64,000 nucleotides of DNA from Schoenoplectus triqueter (Eukaryota; Streptophyta; Magnoliopsida; Poales; Cyperaceae), in contig CAXKVV010002152.1 in assembly GCA_964058805.1 (NCBI GenBank), positions 1-64,000 of the forward strand. The letters run 5' to 3'. Positions within the stretch are counted from its first letter, which is position 1, and each line of letters begins with the position of its first letter. Shown here piece after piece: positions 46,380 through 57,931 of the stretch. The notes under the pieces were generated by a model that was not told where the DNA came from, ran no database searches, and was given only the letters and a program-made list of their open reading frames with translations. The translations under genes and the position numbers were made by a program.

Positions 46380-46639
46380 GTTTATCCCTTTCTTATTTTC
46401 CTTTTAAATTTGGCTGCGTTGAATTGAATGAATAGGCTAAATAGACTTAGTTCACAGCTTAACTATGCGCCTCTGTTTGCCTCTCTGACTGTTGGGCCCC
46501 ACTTGTAAGGTTTACAAGTCTAGGTCTATAGATCTGGTTGGTATTTGATTAGTGTAGCGATTAGAGTTAATAGGCTGATGTGGCTCTGCCGGATTGGTTG
46601 ATTTCTTATTAAGCAAACCCTTAATACTAATGATCTGTT

Positions 46640-47165
46640 AATGATGAGTGATGTGGCTCTGTGGTGTAATGCCATGTGGCACCTCATGCTGACTTGTACC
46701 AATCAGAAGAAGCCACATGTAGGACCTGTGTAATGACATGGCACCAATCTGTGCCTGCCACGTGGCACTAAGTGGGGCCCACTTGTCAGTCATTTCGTGG
46801 TATGGTGGGGCCCACAGTGGTGAGGTGGACCAATAGGGAAGTGCCATGTGGCACTCAGCTGTTGAGGTGGCTCACTCTGTGTGCTGCCATTTGGCATATC
46901 CCTTGCTGATGTGGACCACTCACAGATAGCCATGTGGCTCAAGTGGTGATGCGGCTTGTGATGTGGTCCAATGAAATCTGGCCATTTGTATTTGCCTGGT
47001 GATGTGGCTGCTGATGCAGACCATTGGCTGACTGCCACGTGGCATAGGTGGGACCCACTTGTCAGATATGTGGGACCCACATGGGTGAGGTGGACCAATG
47101 AGGTGTTGACACGTGGCACTGACATGCTGAGGTGGCCCAATGAGGTGCTGACACGTGTCACACCC
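46640..47165 (-). promoter_or_regulatory. U3 G-box/CCAAT array of the E2 3' LTR
   Basis: Repeated GCCACGTGGC, GCCATGTGGC, GACACGTGTC and CCAAT/ATTGG words with ATGTGGGTCCCACAT-like palindromes, matching 13850-14420 in E1. This is one of the better conserved parts between the two LTR types, which supports a regulatory role. Confidence 0.6.
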
Positions 47166-48298
47166 TCTCTCTTCTCTGATTCTGTGTATGTATGTTTAGG
47201 ATCCCCAGTTTGCACCCAGATGAATCTCTGTCCCCAAGTTGCACCCAGATGAACCCTTGATTGAATCTCAGCCCTTGAGCTTTCCTTTTAATCTGTTTTA
47301 TCTTCCTTGAATTTATTTTAATAGCTCTGCTTATCCAAAAATCATGAAATTTTCACCAAAAATCCCTAAATTCATGATGATAATCCCTGTAATTTTTAAT
47401 TCCATTTTTACCCTTGCCTCTTTGAATTAAAAATTCCTTTGTCTATAAAACCCTATTTCTTTCTCCGAATTAATCCCAGATTTCAATTGTAGCTCAGTGT
47501 CTCTGCCAATTATCTCTCTCTTGCAGAAACCACCCTAACTAAATACCAATTAGACTTATATTGATATTCATTAGGGTTTGATCTGATCAATAGTTGATTA
47601 CTTGTCAACAATTGATACAAATCTAGACTTGATCAGATGGTTGCTCCCAGCTTTGGCACCTAATCAGTCTTGTGAAATTTACTTTCAATCCCTTAACATG
47701 AGGGTGACTTGGTCAAAGAACTGACTACTTATCAGTAATTGACACAAATCAAAGCATGGTTAGGTGGTTGCTCGCAGCTTTGGCACCAGGTCAGCCTTGA
47801 AAGCAAAATCACATTTGAAATTTCCCATGATTAGTTGTATCAGAATACTAGCTTGGCATTGACACAATTCTAGTTGTATAGAGATTATACTGCTTCAGTC
47901 CTTAGGGTTTACTCTGAGGGTAAATCCTTAGGGTTTAATCTTGACTCCTTTGATGTTTGGTCACTGAGGTGTGGGGCCCACCTGTCAGTGAAAATGATTA
48001 CATGGATGACCCCTCAGGAGATCTCTTCCTCTCTCCTGAATCTCTTGAGCGTCATCCACATCAAATGAATAGGAGATGACAGGGTATTTATATCCTTGCT
48101 TTGCACTTAGGATTTCCTTGTGGGATTAATGAATTTGTTCCGGGGTTAGGCAGCGACCTCTTCTGATCAGTGGGCCTTCTCTTCCTTGTTTTCTCTTCTT
48201 TCCCCTTCTTATGATTTATTATCAACAATTGATATTTATTTTCATTTAATCGGCTACTCATCCTTGAAATTTTTCAAGGGTAAACAAAGAGCCACCCG

Positions 48299-48336
48299 CC
48301 AAGACGAGCCTTGAACACTCGAAAGGCTTGTCTTGG
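48299..48336. other. Hairpin beside the 3' LTR of E2
   Basis: CCAAGAC-G-AGCCTT pairs with AAGGCT-T-GTCTTGG around a 10-nt loop. Same structure as 31266-31303, with a G-U pair on the PMD coding strand. It lies in the predicted first intron. Confidence 0.6.
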
Positions 48337-48401
48337 TGCATTATTCTTTATCATCTGTCTCTTCACTTCTCATGACATTTTCTCTTCTTCGGGTATTGTA
48401 G

Positions 48402-50189
48402 TTTCTTCTCATGACGCCATTCCGCGTCGCCCTTTGAGTCACTACCATTCTTTTTATGAGGATCCTAGTGATTGGACTCCTTTCGTCTCAGCCATTCGAG
48501 CGACTCTTGTCTACCCGCGAGGCGGTGGTTTGTTCTTTAGAGATGATCAGCCTCATGACATCATGCCCCTTCGGCCCCTAGGCGTTGCCTCTACAGCTCC
48601 TTTGACACATCTCCTGGGCAAGGAGATTATTGACGGGGAGGCTCACAGATGGACCACTGCTCCCTTTATCACTCCCTTAGAGTGTCATGGCTATCAGTTA
48701 GAGTGGACCCGATACGTGCTCATACGGGAGGAGACTCTGCTCAGGCGAGCCGGGATATATGACTCGGTCTTCTTGTCGATGTTTCATTATCACATTGACA
48801 CTCCTTGGCTACGAGCCTTTTGTGAGAGGTGGAACTATTCCACCAATACTCTGTTCATTGATGACCGGGAGCTGACTCCGACCCTCCTGGAGATACAGCA
48901 GTTGACTGGGCTGCCGATCTTTGGCCACTTTTATGACGAGTTCATGGTCTCACCCGCCGACTCGGGAGACTTCACTCGATTTCCACCTTCTTTGCAGAGG
49001 ACTTATGAGATTTATCATCATTTACGGAGAGGGCATCCCGGAGTCCCATTCAGGCACTGGATTGCCTATTTCACCGACCGGGTCCATACCCGCCCTACGG
49101 GCTTGGCTTCCACTCGGGATCCATTTGGTACAGGTAGACTCGAGATTCACCATGATGGTCCCATCCCTTCTCAGGATACCCTGTGTTCACATGACGTGGA
49201 TCGGGAGACTTATTTGACTGCTTTCATCTCTTGGTGGATTTGCTATTTCTTATTGCCTAGCTCCCCAGCATACACCATTCGGCCTTCGGTGTTCGTCATG
49301 GCGAGCCTGATCGCGCGTGGCGACAGGATTTCTTTGGCCGTGCCTGTACTGGCCAACATTTATAGATGTCTTCGTGGTTTGACTTCATCTCGTAGTACTT
49401 CACAGTGCCAGGAGTTGATTCCATGGCATCTGATCAGTGGATGGCTCCATCTACACTGGTCTGGTTCATATGACCCCGGCATGGCGGTTGCGCTGCGAGA
49501 CCGCCTAACTTTATTGAGTGACTTGGCTGGGGTGCAGCCAGCTTCATTGACCCCGGAGGCTGCTAGGTACAGATTCTTCAGGAGTCGGGACCATTTACGC
49601 TTCTCTCGAGATAGGTCAGTGGCTCGTGGGGTAGCTAGACTTGCCGACAGGATGGTGATTGACAGTAGGGTCCCTTCTTCCGACCCTTCTAGCATCCGAG
49701 CCAGGCCCATTGACTTGGAGTACCTTATCAGTATCCGTCAGGGCTTCCTTCCCCTCAGATTGGGCAGTTATATGTTCATTGAGCCTTATTCGCCGCATCG
49801 ATGCGCACATCAGTTCGGCTTGGATCAGGACATTCCAGCATCTCTTCTCCGCCCTATGTCTTTGGCAGCCGATTTGGAGGGTATCGGATGGTGCTACACT
49901 CACCTCTTCCGACTAGGCACGGGCACTCGTTACCAGATGGTATCCACTTCTAGGGCTTCTACCTTCTCGAGGCGTTATCAGCAGTGGTATTATGAGTCCA
50001 TTCGCTCTTACCAGTCATATACTCCTCCGGTGGTCGTCCGCAGTACATGTCCACGAGATGGCCAGCCTCTATTAGACGGTACTGTCTCGCGTGATCGCAG
50101 CCCTTTTCCGGACATTGCCGTAGAGCCTGTCGATTTTCAGGGTTTAGACAGCCGATTTTCTCGTGTTCCTGTTAGGACTACTCTCACAG
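48402..50189 (+). CDS. PMD gene exon 2 (E2), plant mobile domain
   Basis: 1788 nt, the same length as in E1, between acceptor GGGTATTGTAG and donor CACAG|GTACAC. It encodes the plant mobile domain with the ELTPTLLEIQQLTGLPIFG signature and about 95% of the residues of E1 (by eye). No frameshift or stop interrupts it, so the exon is intact in both copies despite being antisense to the element's own RNA. That argues for selection or for recent descent. The open frame extends upstream only to a TAA at 48281, without an ATG. Confidence 0.8.
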
Positions 50190-50270
50190 GTACACTTCAT
50201 CATCCATTTAGGTTATTTTTCCTTTGGTAAGCCTCGTCCGCATCTCAATCAATTCTCCTTTTTGATTCAG

Positions 50271-50444
50271 AGTTGGCTTATGAGTATGATCATGCGGAGC
50301 CCGGGTTCTCAGTCCCTCGCCCACGAGTGGTTGGCGTTCATTCTCAGCCACCTACCGAGCCACCGGCTTCAGCCGCCGTGGGGAGAGATCGAGATGGCAC
50401 TTCTCGGTCGCCTTCCCCATTTTCTTTCCCTTCTCCCATTTCGG
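50271..50444 (+). CDS. PMD gene exon 3 (E2)
   Basis: 174 nt, phase 1 at both ends, acceptor TTGATTCAG and donor TCGG|GTGATT. Pro/Ser-rich linker as in E1. Read without splicing, it would stop at 50459-50461. Confidence 0.68.
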
Positions 50445-50522
50445 GTGATTTTCTCTACTGACTTGCCTATCCTTTATTCGGGCACACTTTACTTATAGTT
50501 CTGATTAGGGTTTATTTTCCAG

Positions 50523-50630
50523 CTCACGGGACATCTCTTTTAGAGGCAGCCCGAGATGATACCATGGCAGATTCACCAGTGTCAGCGAGCACTGTTCCCT
50601 CGGGATTCTGCACCGACCTTGCCGTCGCAG
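50523..50630 (+). CDS. PMD gene exon 4 (E2)
   Basis: 108 nt between TTTTCCAG and CGCAG|GTTCG, phase 1, coding for a short linker. Same length as E1. Confidence 0.65.
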
Positions 50631-50695
50631 GTTCGTGTTCATCATTTAATACTTAGTTGCCAGTACACATTAGTATTTTCATCCTTACATGTAGA

Positions 50696-51203
50696 TTTTA
50701 CAGGCCTTGAGGCTGATGATATGGCATATCCACACCGCTCAGAGTCTTTCTTTTATGACGGTCCTGCCTCACCGTCGATCTTGCTAGTGCCCATCGGAGA
50801 TGGTGACTCATTCGATGTGATTTTGGGGCCGGTACTCACTCTTGCGAGACCAGAGGAGGCTTATCTTGAGCAGGGGAGTCCATTGGCTGTCGAGCCCGTA
50901 GGCGACGAGCCATTATTGATCGAGGGAGGGCCATCCCACGTCCCTTCATCTCCTGACAGGCAGCCTCTCGTGGCTATAGATGGTGTAGCCTCATCAGATA
51001 GTCAGGTGGAGGACTCGACTGAGCAGGCTGTAGTCGATTATGACTCTGAGCTGGATGAGAGTTGGCTAGTGGAGCAGCTATTCAACAGCCCAGAGACGGA
51101 GGTCCCGACTAGAGAGGGTCTCACCGAGCCTCATGCCTCTTCCTTTGTCATTTGCTCATATTTTACTTTTCTATGTACTTATGCCTTTCATTTTATTTTG
51201 TAG
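50696..51203 (+). pseudogene. PMD gene exon 5 (E2), splice donor lost
   Basis: The acidic region of exon 5 is conserved, but the CCCG|GTACTT donor of E1 (28463) is missing: about 14 nt including the GT are deleted after GCCTCTTCC near 51141. Without a donor the frame runs on through the former intron to the TAG at 51201-51203, just before exon 6. The E2 product would then lack the C-terminal helical region unless a cryptic donor is used. This is the only clear lesion I see in the E2 PMD gene. Confidence 0.65.
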
Positions 51204-51293
51204 CTGGGTCTGGTGCACCTGCAGGTCCTCCCGAGGTGGCCGATACTCCCATCCCTGACCCAGTCGCGCCGGTCTCAGGCGACGAAGCGATAG
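51204..51293 (+). CDS. PMD gene exon 6 (E2)
   Basis: 90 nt from TTTTGTAG to ATAG|GTTAGA, phase 1, Pro/Ala-rich. It is conserved with E1 but can be reached only if exon 5 is spliced through a cryptic donor. Confidence 0.55.
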   Translation: MGLVHLQVLPRWPILPSLTQSRRSQATKR

Positions 51294-51364
51294 GTTAGAT
51301 CTTCTCTTCTTTCTATTTCTTCTTTGATTATAACAATTTGTCTGACCTATTTACTTTATTGCAG

Positions 51365-51975
51365 ATGTTACACTGAGGGATGTGAAGCTCACCTTGTCCG
51401 AGCTGGCGGATGCACTCCGAGATACTTTCTTCGGAGACTATCCGCTAGATTTCGAGATCTTGGATTCGCTGCCCGATGACTTCTCCTTCGACTGGTATAG
51501 GCTGATACGGGATACCATCGCGCCAGCTCTACTCGTTGCGCCTCATCTTGAGAGTACCTTCATTTCTAGGAGGTGTGAGGAGCTGCTCGGGGCTTACCAG
51601 GATGCGAGCTCTCTTGTATATCAGTACGAGTTAGAGATCCATGAGTTGCGCAGGCACTTGGAGGCTGCTCGACTCCGCTATCTTCAGCGGCTTTCTTCTT
51701 GTGCCACTCTCCGCTCCATGGGAGTCAGTGGCGGGCCCGCTCGACTGCTCGTGCAGGAGCTAGAGGACCATAGATCGTCAGTAGAGGGCTTCTCTCGACA
51801 TCTGGCGGGACGTCTCCCGGACTTACAGATCCATTCGAGTGCTCGGGATAGTGCCTTCTCTCAGTTCTTGGAGTTCGAGGCAGCCTCAGAGGAGGATAGG
51901 CACTCCCTTCATACTTATTTGGAGACCATTAGTACCGTATTGCTAGAGCTGGAGTCCCGCTTTTTGGGCCCGTAG
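51365..51975 (+). CDS. PMD gene exon 7 (E2), C-terminal helical region
   Basis: 611 nt after a TTATTGCAG acceptor, ending at TAG 51973-51975. It encodes the same helical, probably coiled-coil, C-terminus as E1 with about 15 replacements that are mostly conservative. The open frame is intact although splicing into it is impaired in this copy. Confidence 0.7.
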
Positions 51976-53717
51976 ATTGTACTCTTCATTTCTTCTTTTC
52001 TTCTTCTTTTGCCATGCTTGTTATTGTGTACAGGATACTTTGACGTTTGTTATACTTGGTCTCTTTGTTGTTGATGATGCTTGCTTTTATTATTATCCCT
52101 TCGTCACTTCCTCTGCAGCGCGAGGAAGTACTTTATTAATTTCATATTACGCACCTTCAATCCTATTTGTAAAAGCACCTGATTACAACTGCTTCATTCT
52201 CTTGCAGCGTCTAAGTATAACAAAGATAATAGAAAATCTTACACCATCCTATTACATTTATTCTATACATGCTTCTCTTTATTTATGGCAATACAAAACC
52301 TAAGTAACCGTGGTATTTTACGGATACCGAACCTGTCTGTATTGACCTCTAGGCCGGGTACAGAATAAACCCGCTTATCCCTTTATTACTGATGGATAAA
52401 CAAACCAGTATCAATTGGATTATGGATGCAATTGATAACACCATTTTGTGGATGCTCCTCATATACTTGATTGACGTTTATTTATGGAAGCTCACCCACT
52501 CTCCCCTCATTTGTGCACCATTGCGTGCTGAAGTGGAAACTCACATTCACTCATCTCCACTCAATTTGTTTTGTGGGGATCCTACCCTCAAACATCCATC
52601 ACGCATCCCTGCGAGACAGGCTTTCATCGAGTAGGTCCGCTCTCCATGACCTGAGTCACTTCTTTAAGCGAATTACTTTATTTGACACTGAATGTCGGGC
52701 AAAAGCGTAAACCCTTAATCTGACCCCTCCATGACCTATTTTGGGATTTGAAATGGATCACTTCCTTGGGCGTGTGGTACTTTTACGGATGAATGTACCC
52801 AACCTGGTTTTTTATATTTTGGCTACCCTCAAACATCCATCACGCATCCCTGCGAAACAGGCTTTCATCGGGTAGGTCCGCTCTCCATGACCTGAGTCAC
52901 TTCTTTAAGCGAGCCGCTTTGGTTTAACATAAAATGTCGGGTACAAGCGTAAAACCCTTAATCTGACCCCTCCATGATGCGCCGTGGGATTATGACACGT
53001 CATTTCTTCGGGCGTGTGGTGCTTTTACGGATGAATGCACCCAACCTGGCTTTGTATAACACTCGTGGTGTCGGGGACAAAGGTGGCAACCCCTTATTGA
53101 AAAGATTTTATTTTATTTCTAATTGAATGAGTAAGAAAATAGATTTTTATTGTTTTACTTAGATATCTTTTTTATTTTATTGGAGGAGAGTAGATTTTTT
53201 TGTTATTAGTGATACATGTTACTAATAATACGAGAGTTATTTATTTATATGCCCTCGGAAGCGACTACTTACTAGCCACCAATTTGCTCGACCTATCCTT
53301 TAGCTTGCGCCGCGGGCGACTAATATGAGCAACTTTCGTCATTGGGCGACATATAGTTTGAGGGACAAACTGCAAACCCTGCCCATTTTTGTGTTTATTC
53401 TGCATCAAATGGACAAACCCAGTGGTATTTGTATTGTGAGCCCAAACACCAAAGCTCTCGCCTTACACTCTCGCGTGATTTTGGCATTGAATTCTCTTAT
53501 TCTTATTTTTTATTTTGTTGTAGGGCTAAATGTGTTTGTGTGGTTTTGGATTTTTGGATGCATTCTATTTACAAATGCACAAGTAAGGTATTTGGGATTT
53601 TTATGCAAAAGTGGAGGTTAGACATGGGTTTGTGTTTCGTGCACGTGTGTGTAAGCGAACACTTATTCCCTTCTTATTTATTTACAATAGATACTACTCG
53701 ATCGGCCCCGCTCTGGG
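51976..53717 (-). other. Structured spacer of E2
   Basis: The equivalent of 25881-27612 with the same inverted repeats, including GTTTATCC/GGATAAAC (near 52378), ATCAATTG/CAATTGAT (near 52410) and TTAGTGATACATGTTACTAA (near 53204). No supported gene. Confidence 0.6.
52578..53049 (-). repeat. Two-copy hairpin repeat in the E2 spacer
   Basis: Matches 26553-27019. GGTAC (52776-52780) pairs with GTACC (52795-52799), and GGTGC (53018-53022) pairs with GCACC (53037-53041), around the same 14-nt loop. So the two stem versions are fixed in both elements. Confidence 0.78.
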
Positions 53718-54779
53718 CTATGTGTAGTACTTCTTCAGATATCGCCCGTTAATTGGTGGCATGGGCCTTTCACCTTCATGGTCTATGAGTTGGTATGCGC
53801 CGCCTTCGTATACCTTCTCAATTGTTGCCGCGCAGCAGCTGTTCTCTGCTTGATATGAATGGTATTCGTTAAGGGACCCTTCAAAATATGCTGTGTCGTC
53901 ACAGTTATAACCCAGCCCTCGGGTGTACTTTACCTTGCCATCTAGACCTAGAATTTTGTTTTGGCCACCATTCCAGAGGTCATCAAAGCGCTTGGCTTCT
54001 GCCTTGAATATCTCTTTTAAACACTTTGCCCTTTTTGCTAGTTTATACAGCTCCTTTCCAAAGGGATGAGATGCAGCGTCACCGCTCGTTGCATTCTCCG
54101 ACTCTTGTTCTATCACCCACTTCTTCCAAGTGTCGTGGTCAGGGTTCTTCAGAGGCTGAGTTGAGTCGCTCTGATAGAAAATTATAGCCTTATGGATGAT
54201 AGTTCTCCCTTTGATGCGCTCTACCTTTGCCGGCACAACAAAGGTCTTTAGAGTCTGGATGTGATTTACTTCCCTTGGCATGAGGTCTTTAAAATACCTT
54301 TCGGGAACCACAGTGATTTCTAGCGCTACCATCTCCTCTTCTATCTCAATATTCATGACTGAGTTGGAGCGGTAGATTTCCTTGATTGGCTTTCGTCTCG
54401 CCATTTTGGGTTCGCTAGGCACGGGAGTGTGCGAGATCGTATAGGCAACCCCTTTGCCTTTGTTATTCGAGCTATGCGGAGCTGGGTCTTGTTGAAAACT
54501 TTTCGGGAGCTGGATTGTTCCATCTTTGTGCCCTTCTTCTATAAGGTCCTTGAATACCCAGCATTCTTCAATTGTGTGACCCAGTATGCGATGATAGGGG
54601 CAGAATTCACCTTCGTTAGCCCTCTCTATGTCCGCGGGTCTTTTACAAGCGGGAAGTGTCAATCCGCTTTTTAGGGCCTGCTCAATTATCCGAGCTGTTT
54701 TATTTTTCAGGAAAGAGTATGGTTTACTCTTCTTGGCTTTGAGGGTTTGCATGACGGTTGATTGTTTAACCTTCGTCAT
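53718..54779 (-). pseudogene. ORF2 remnant of E2: CHHC module and integrase tail
   Basis: 353 residues from ATG 54777-54779. It retains the KPYSF module, an intact CHHC knuckle (CPYHRILGHTIEEC), the GLGY motif and the GAYQLID...RYLKKYY integrase-like tail. The protease and acidic linker are gone. The ATG lies at the deletion junction and overlaps the gag stop region by 14 nt in another frame, so this start was created by the deletion. Whether it is translated is unknown. The original stop and the sequence after the knuckle agree well with E1, showing that the TGA in E1 is a recent mutation. Confidence 0.7.
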
Positions 54780-57700
54780 TTAGGAAGAACATCTCCTCTA
54801 ATGTTGGCATATCTTCGTCGTGAGAAGAATATACCATGTTGCACGAAGCACCCCAGATCTCTTCACTTTCTTCCTTATTTATTTCTTCATCTACATTTTC
54901 TTTCTTTTGACCTAGGGTTAACTTCTCCCAGTCTTCTTTGGAGATGAAGTGTTGAAGGGTAATCGCCTCGGGACTGCCCTGCTCGCATTCTTCGATTTTA
55001 TTCTTTCTGGACTTGTTGCTTCTATGCTTCTTTCTTTTCTTAAGAACCTGGTCCTGGCTCTGGTCCACCTTATAATATACCCTGGGTTTTGGTGGGACCA
55101 CTGGCGTGATGTCGTCTTTCCATCTCATGCCGGGTTCTTTCTTAAGGGCTTTAAGCATTTTAATCGACTTTTTCGACAAGTGTGTAGTCCATTGTTCTTC
55201 TTGGTCTTCATTTAATTGGCCCGGGATCTTCGCTTCTTCATGAGAGATCATATTGGCCTGTTCGTGGGCTGATGGGCTTTGCAGGAACCCTTTAGGTAAA
55301 GTAATTTCGCCATTTTTGTACGCCTTTTCGACCCAATCTTTGAAGACCCAGCAATCTTCAATTGCGTGCCCTAGTACTCTGTGGTATGGGCAGAAGTTGG
55401 GTTCATCCGATTTATCGGCATCTTCTGGGCGTTTACTGGCCGGTAGGGCTAGACCATTCTTTAATGCTCCTCTGAAGATTTGGGCAACTTTATCTTTTCT
55501 GAAGGAGTACGGCTTAGATTTCTTTTGTTTGAGGGACTCAAAACTCCGTGAACTCCCTGCTGCATTGGGCCTAGGTCCCCTATTATAATTGTTGCCATTT
55601 GTGCCATTGTTGCCGCTTTGAGTATCTGCGTTAGCGACCATCTTATCTTTTAATGAAGTGAATCCCACCTTGGCTTCGGCTCGGGCTCCTCGTTGTGGCC
55701 TATTGTTCATGAAGTTCGGCACGGTGTGCGGTGACATCCTTTCCATATTGGATACCGATCTGAGCAAGTCTTTGAACGTGTTGACCTTTGTCACACCAAG
55801 TAGCATGCCCATCCACCCGTCAATGTTTTTCATGATTAGGTTGACGGCCTCATCTTCGGTTAATGTGCGGTCGCATTTGATGCTGAGGTTCCGCCATCTA
55901 TTGATAAAATCTGTCATTGACTCCCCTTTCTTGGGTTTAGTGCTTGCCAGATCGGCTATGTTTATTTTGTCAGACACCATGACAAATCGTGCCCTGAACG
56001 AGTCTGCCATCTCGTCCCAGGTCCTGATGCTGTTGTTTTCCAGCGAATAGTACCATTGGAAAGCGGTTCCCACCAAGCTTTGAGGGAATTGTCTCAACAA
56101 CAGTGCATCATTGCCGCCCGTGTTGCCGCACGAGGCCACAAAGTGGGCCAGGTGTTGTTCGGGGTTTAGATCTTTATTGCCCTCCCCGGAGAAGGTCCTG
56201 AAGCGGGGGATCACATACCCTTTAGGATATTCTTCTAAATCGTATATGGCAGGGTATGGATGTCCACAGTTTTTAACGGGAGGGATAGCGTATCCACCTC
56301 CAGCTATTTGCATTTGCTGGGCAATCATGACTTGAATCTCTTTCCGGGATATTCCCGTTGGTTCAGCCTTCACTTCTATTGTTCTATGTGGATGAGGTTT
56401 AGAATTGACGGGTTGTTTTCCCTTATGATTGCTTTTGGTACTGTGGACCCCTTCTTGACGGGAGCTACCAGCTTTGAAATTGGCGTCTTGTGATTCTTGC
56501 AAGGATTTGACCGCCTTAATCAATTCTTCATTTTGTTTCAGCATGGTAGCGATTAGCTCCCGTTGCCTAATCAGCTCTTCGTCCCGTGCCTCGATGTGGC
56601 CTTTTAATATTTCAATTTCATCAACGGGCACTTCAGGACGTGTTTCAACGTCATCTTCATTATCGAAGAAATCAGGGTTATCATTGTGATCTTCTCCTTC
56701 CCTGCTGTTGCCCTCGGGATTGACCCTCTTGGGAGGTCTCCCTTTTCTACCATTATTTTTGTTGGTATTGGTGACGTGAGCTTGATTAGGCGGGGACTGA
56801 TCATCCTGGGCCATATTCACCTCAGTATCAGTATCTGGATCAGTATCATAGCTTATACTGATGGTGTTGACCGAGAAGTGCTCTTCATAGCGAGCGGTTC
56901 TTCTCTTCTTCTCCATTTGGTCAGGGGCAGTTACCTTCAGACTGTTGAGTGGTATTCTCGAGCCTAATCGGCTGAATACACTCTTCTGACCTAAGCGGTT
57001 GAATACGCTTTCGGACGGAGTATTCGAGTTGCCTGCCTTGCTGGGCTTGGTTTGAGACTGGGTTTTCGTTGGCTGGGAACCCTTTGGGACCCACACCTGC
57101 TGGGTGCTAGGTGTTGCCTTTGAAGTAAACCTCCTTGAGTGCGGAGTCGAGACAATGGCTTGCGGCTGAGTTAAGTCTTCAGATTGATTGGGGCGGGAGA
57201 CATACTGTCTCGACCTAGCGTTTCTCACGCTCTTTCTCTGTTTGAGGGCCCTGTGAGCCTTGTAGATGGCTTCTGCAGGGGCTTGAGACTTGTGCTGGCG
57301 GCGCTGAGGCCTTTGAATCGGGCGAGGTGTGGGCTTAGGCACCTCCCATGCCTGGCGGAGCTGGCCTGTGGCCGAGTTCTTGGCCACTATACGAAGTGCC
57401 GTGAACTTGTTGGAGACTGGGATAGCTGGCCTAGCCACCAGTTGGTTCTGGTATGCATCCAGGGCCCTCTTCCTGGACGCTTGAGAGTTGCGGGTAATCT
57501 GGGCTGCGGCCGTTGGGGCTGTCCTCTTGGACGGTCGCCTTCTCCTCTTTGGGGAGGTAGCAGGAGAGGCCATTACATTGTTGGAAATACCCTTGAGAGT
57601 TAGGGTAATTGAGTTCTCTTCCTCGTTCGGGATGGAGATCCGGACGGTCGCGGGAGTGATCGTGGCCACTGGAGCTGGGCCATAGAAAGTGAGTTCTTGC

Positions 57701-57834
57701 GGGATAGTCCCGAAGAACATGAATAACTTGCCCTCTGGGCTCTGTGCAGGAGTGACGGTGTGAGGAGCGAGGTTGAAGTTCCCAAAGTATGCCATTTCCT
57801 GCAAAAACGAAAATACTTGAAAATCATTAGTCAT
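54766..57834 (-). CDS. Retrotransposon Gag (E2), C-terminally shortened
   Basis: 1022 residues from ATG 57832-57834 (an upstream in-frame GTG is not used as the start). Basic Pro-rich N-terminus, SVF(S/N)RLG tandem motif, coiled coil, Retrotrans_gag domain and CHHC knuckle all match E1 with scattered replacements. The frame stops at 54766-54768, directly at a deletion junction, so about 75 C-terminal residues of the E1 protein are absent. Since the capsid and knuckle regions are complete it might still assemble, but that is inference. The splice-acceptor-like CGTTTTTGCAG before the second ATG is conserved. Confidence 0.9.
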   Translation of the reverse strand: MTNDFQVFSFLQEMAYFGNFNLAPHTVTPAQSPEGKLFMFFGTIPQELTFYGPAPVATITPATVRISIPNEEENSITLTLKGISNNVMASPATSPKRRRRPSKRTAPTAAAQITRNSQASRKRALDAYQNQLVARPAIPVSNKFTALRIVAKNSATGQLRQAWEVPKPTPRPIQRPQRRQHKSQAPAEAIYKAHRALKQRKSVRNARSRQYVSRPNQSEDLTQPQAIVSTPHSRRFTSKATPSTQQVWVPKGSQPTKTQSQTKPSKAGNSNTPSESVFNRLGQKSVFSRLGSRIPLNSLKVTAPDQMEKKRRTARYEEHFSVNTISISYDTDPDTDTEVNMAQDDQSPPNQAHVTNTNKNNGRKGRPPKRVNPEGNSREGEDHNDNPDFFDNEDDVETRPEVPVDEIEILKGHIEARDEELIRQRELIATMLKQNEELIKAVKSLQESQDANFKAGSSRQEGVHSTKSNHKGKQPVNSKPHPHRTIEVKAEPTGISRKEIQVMIAQQMQIAGGGYAIPPVKNCGHPYPAIYDLEEYPKGYVIPRFRTFSGEGNKDLNPEQHLAHFVASCGNTGGNDALLLRQFPQSLVGTAFQWYYSLENNSIRTWDEMADSFRARFVMVSDKINIADLASTKPKKGESMTDFINRWRNLSIKCDRTLTEDEAVNLIMKNIDGWMGMLLGVTKVNTFKDLLRSVSNMERMSPHTVPNFMNNRPQRGARAEAKVGFTSLKDKMVANADTQSGNNGTNGNNYNRGPRPNAAGSSRSFESLKQKKSKPYSFRKDKVAQIFRGALKNGLALPASKRPEDADKSDEPNFCPYHRVLGHAIEDCWVFKDWVEKAYKNGEITLPKGFLQSPSAHEQANMISHEEAKIPGQLNEDQEEQWTTHLSKKSIKMLKALKKEPGMRWKDDITPVVPPKPRVYYKVDQSQDQVLKKRKKHRSNKSRKNKIEECEQGSPEAITLQHFISKEDWEKLTLGQKKENVDEEINKEESEEIWGASCNMVYSSHDEDMPTLEEMFFLNDEG

Positions 57835-57912
57835 TTTTAGCGCATAGAAGACCACTTGTATCCTTTAACTATTCTATTTGCTTCTCTCTTTCAAAGATAA
57901 GAGGAGAATCTA

Positions 57913-57931
57913 GGTCCCACCGGGCGTGCCA
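57913..57931 (-). other. E2 primer-binding site
   Basis: Reverse complement of the E1 site, 5 nt inside the 5' LTR end at 57937. Identical over 19 nt to 19981-19999. Confidence 0.85.

Larger units (their letters stand above)
41963..48286 (-). repeat. E2 3' LTR (6324 bp)
   Basis: Begins (in + coordinates) TGTGCGACCC and ends GGGTAAACA, the reverse of TGTTTACCC...GTCGCACA. It contains the hairpin array (42281-43260), AT-rich repeats (43370-43770), cloverleaf-like motifs (44901-45267), a sense TATA box (45627-45634), PMD exon 1 (46214-46379) and U3 G-box repeats (46640-47165). Confidence 0.93.

Noticed and set aside
48311..50230. PMD ORF starting MNTRK in E2
   Set aside because: This is a TTG codon inside the predicted intron 1 hairpin, and the 3' end runs past a good splice donor into intron sequence.
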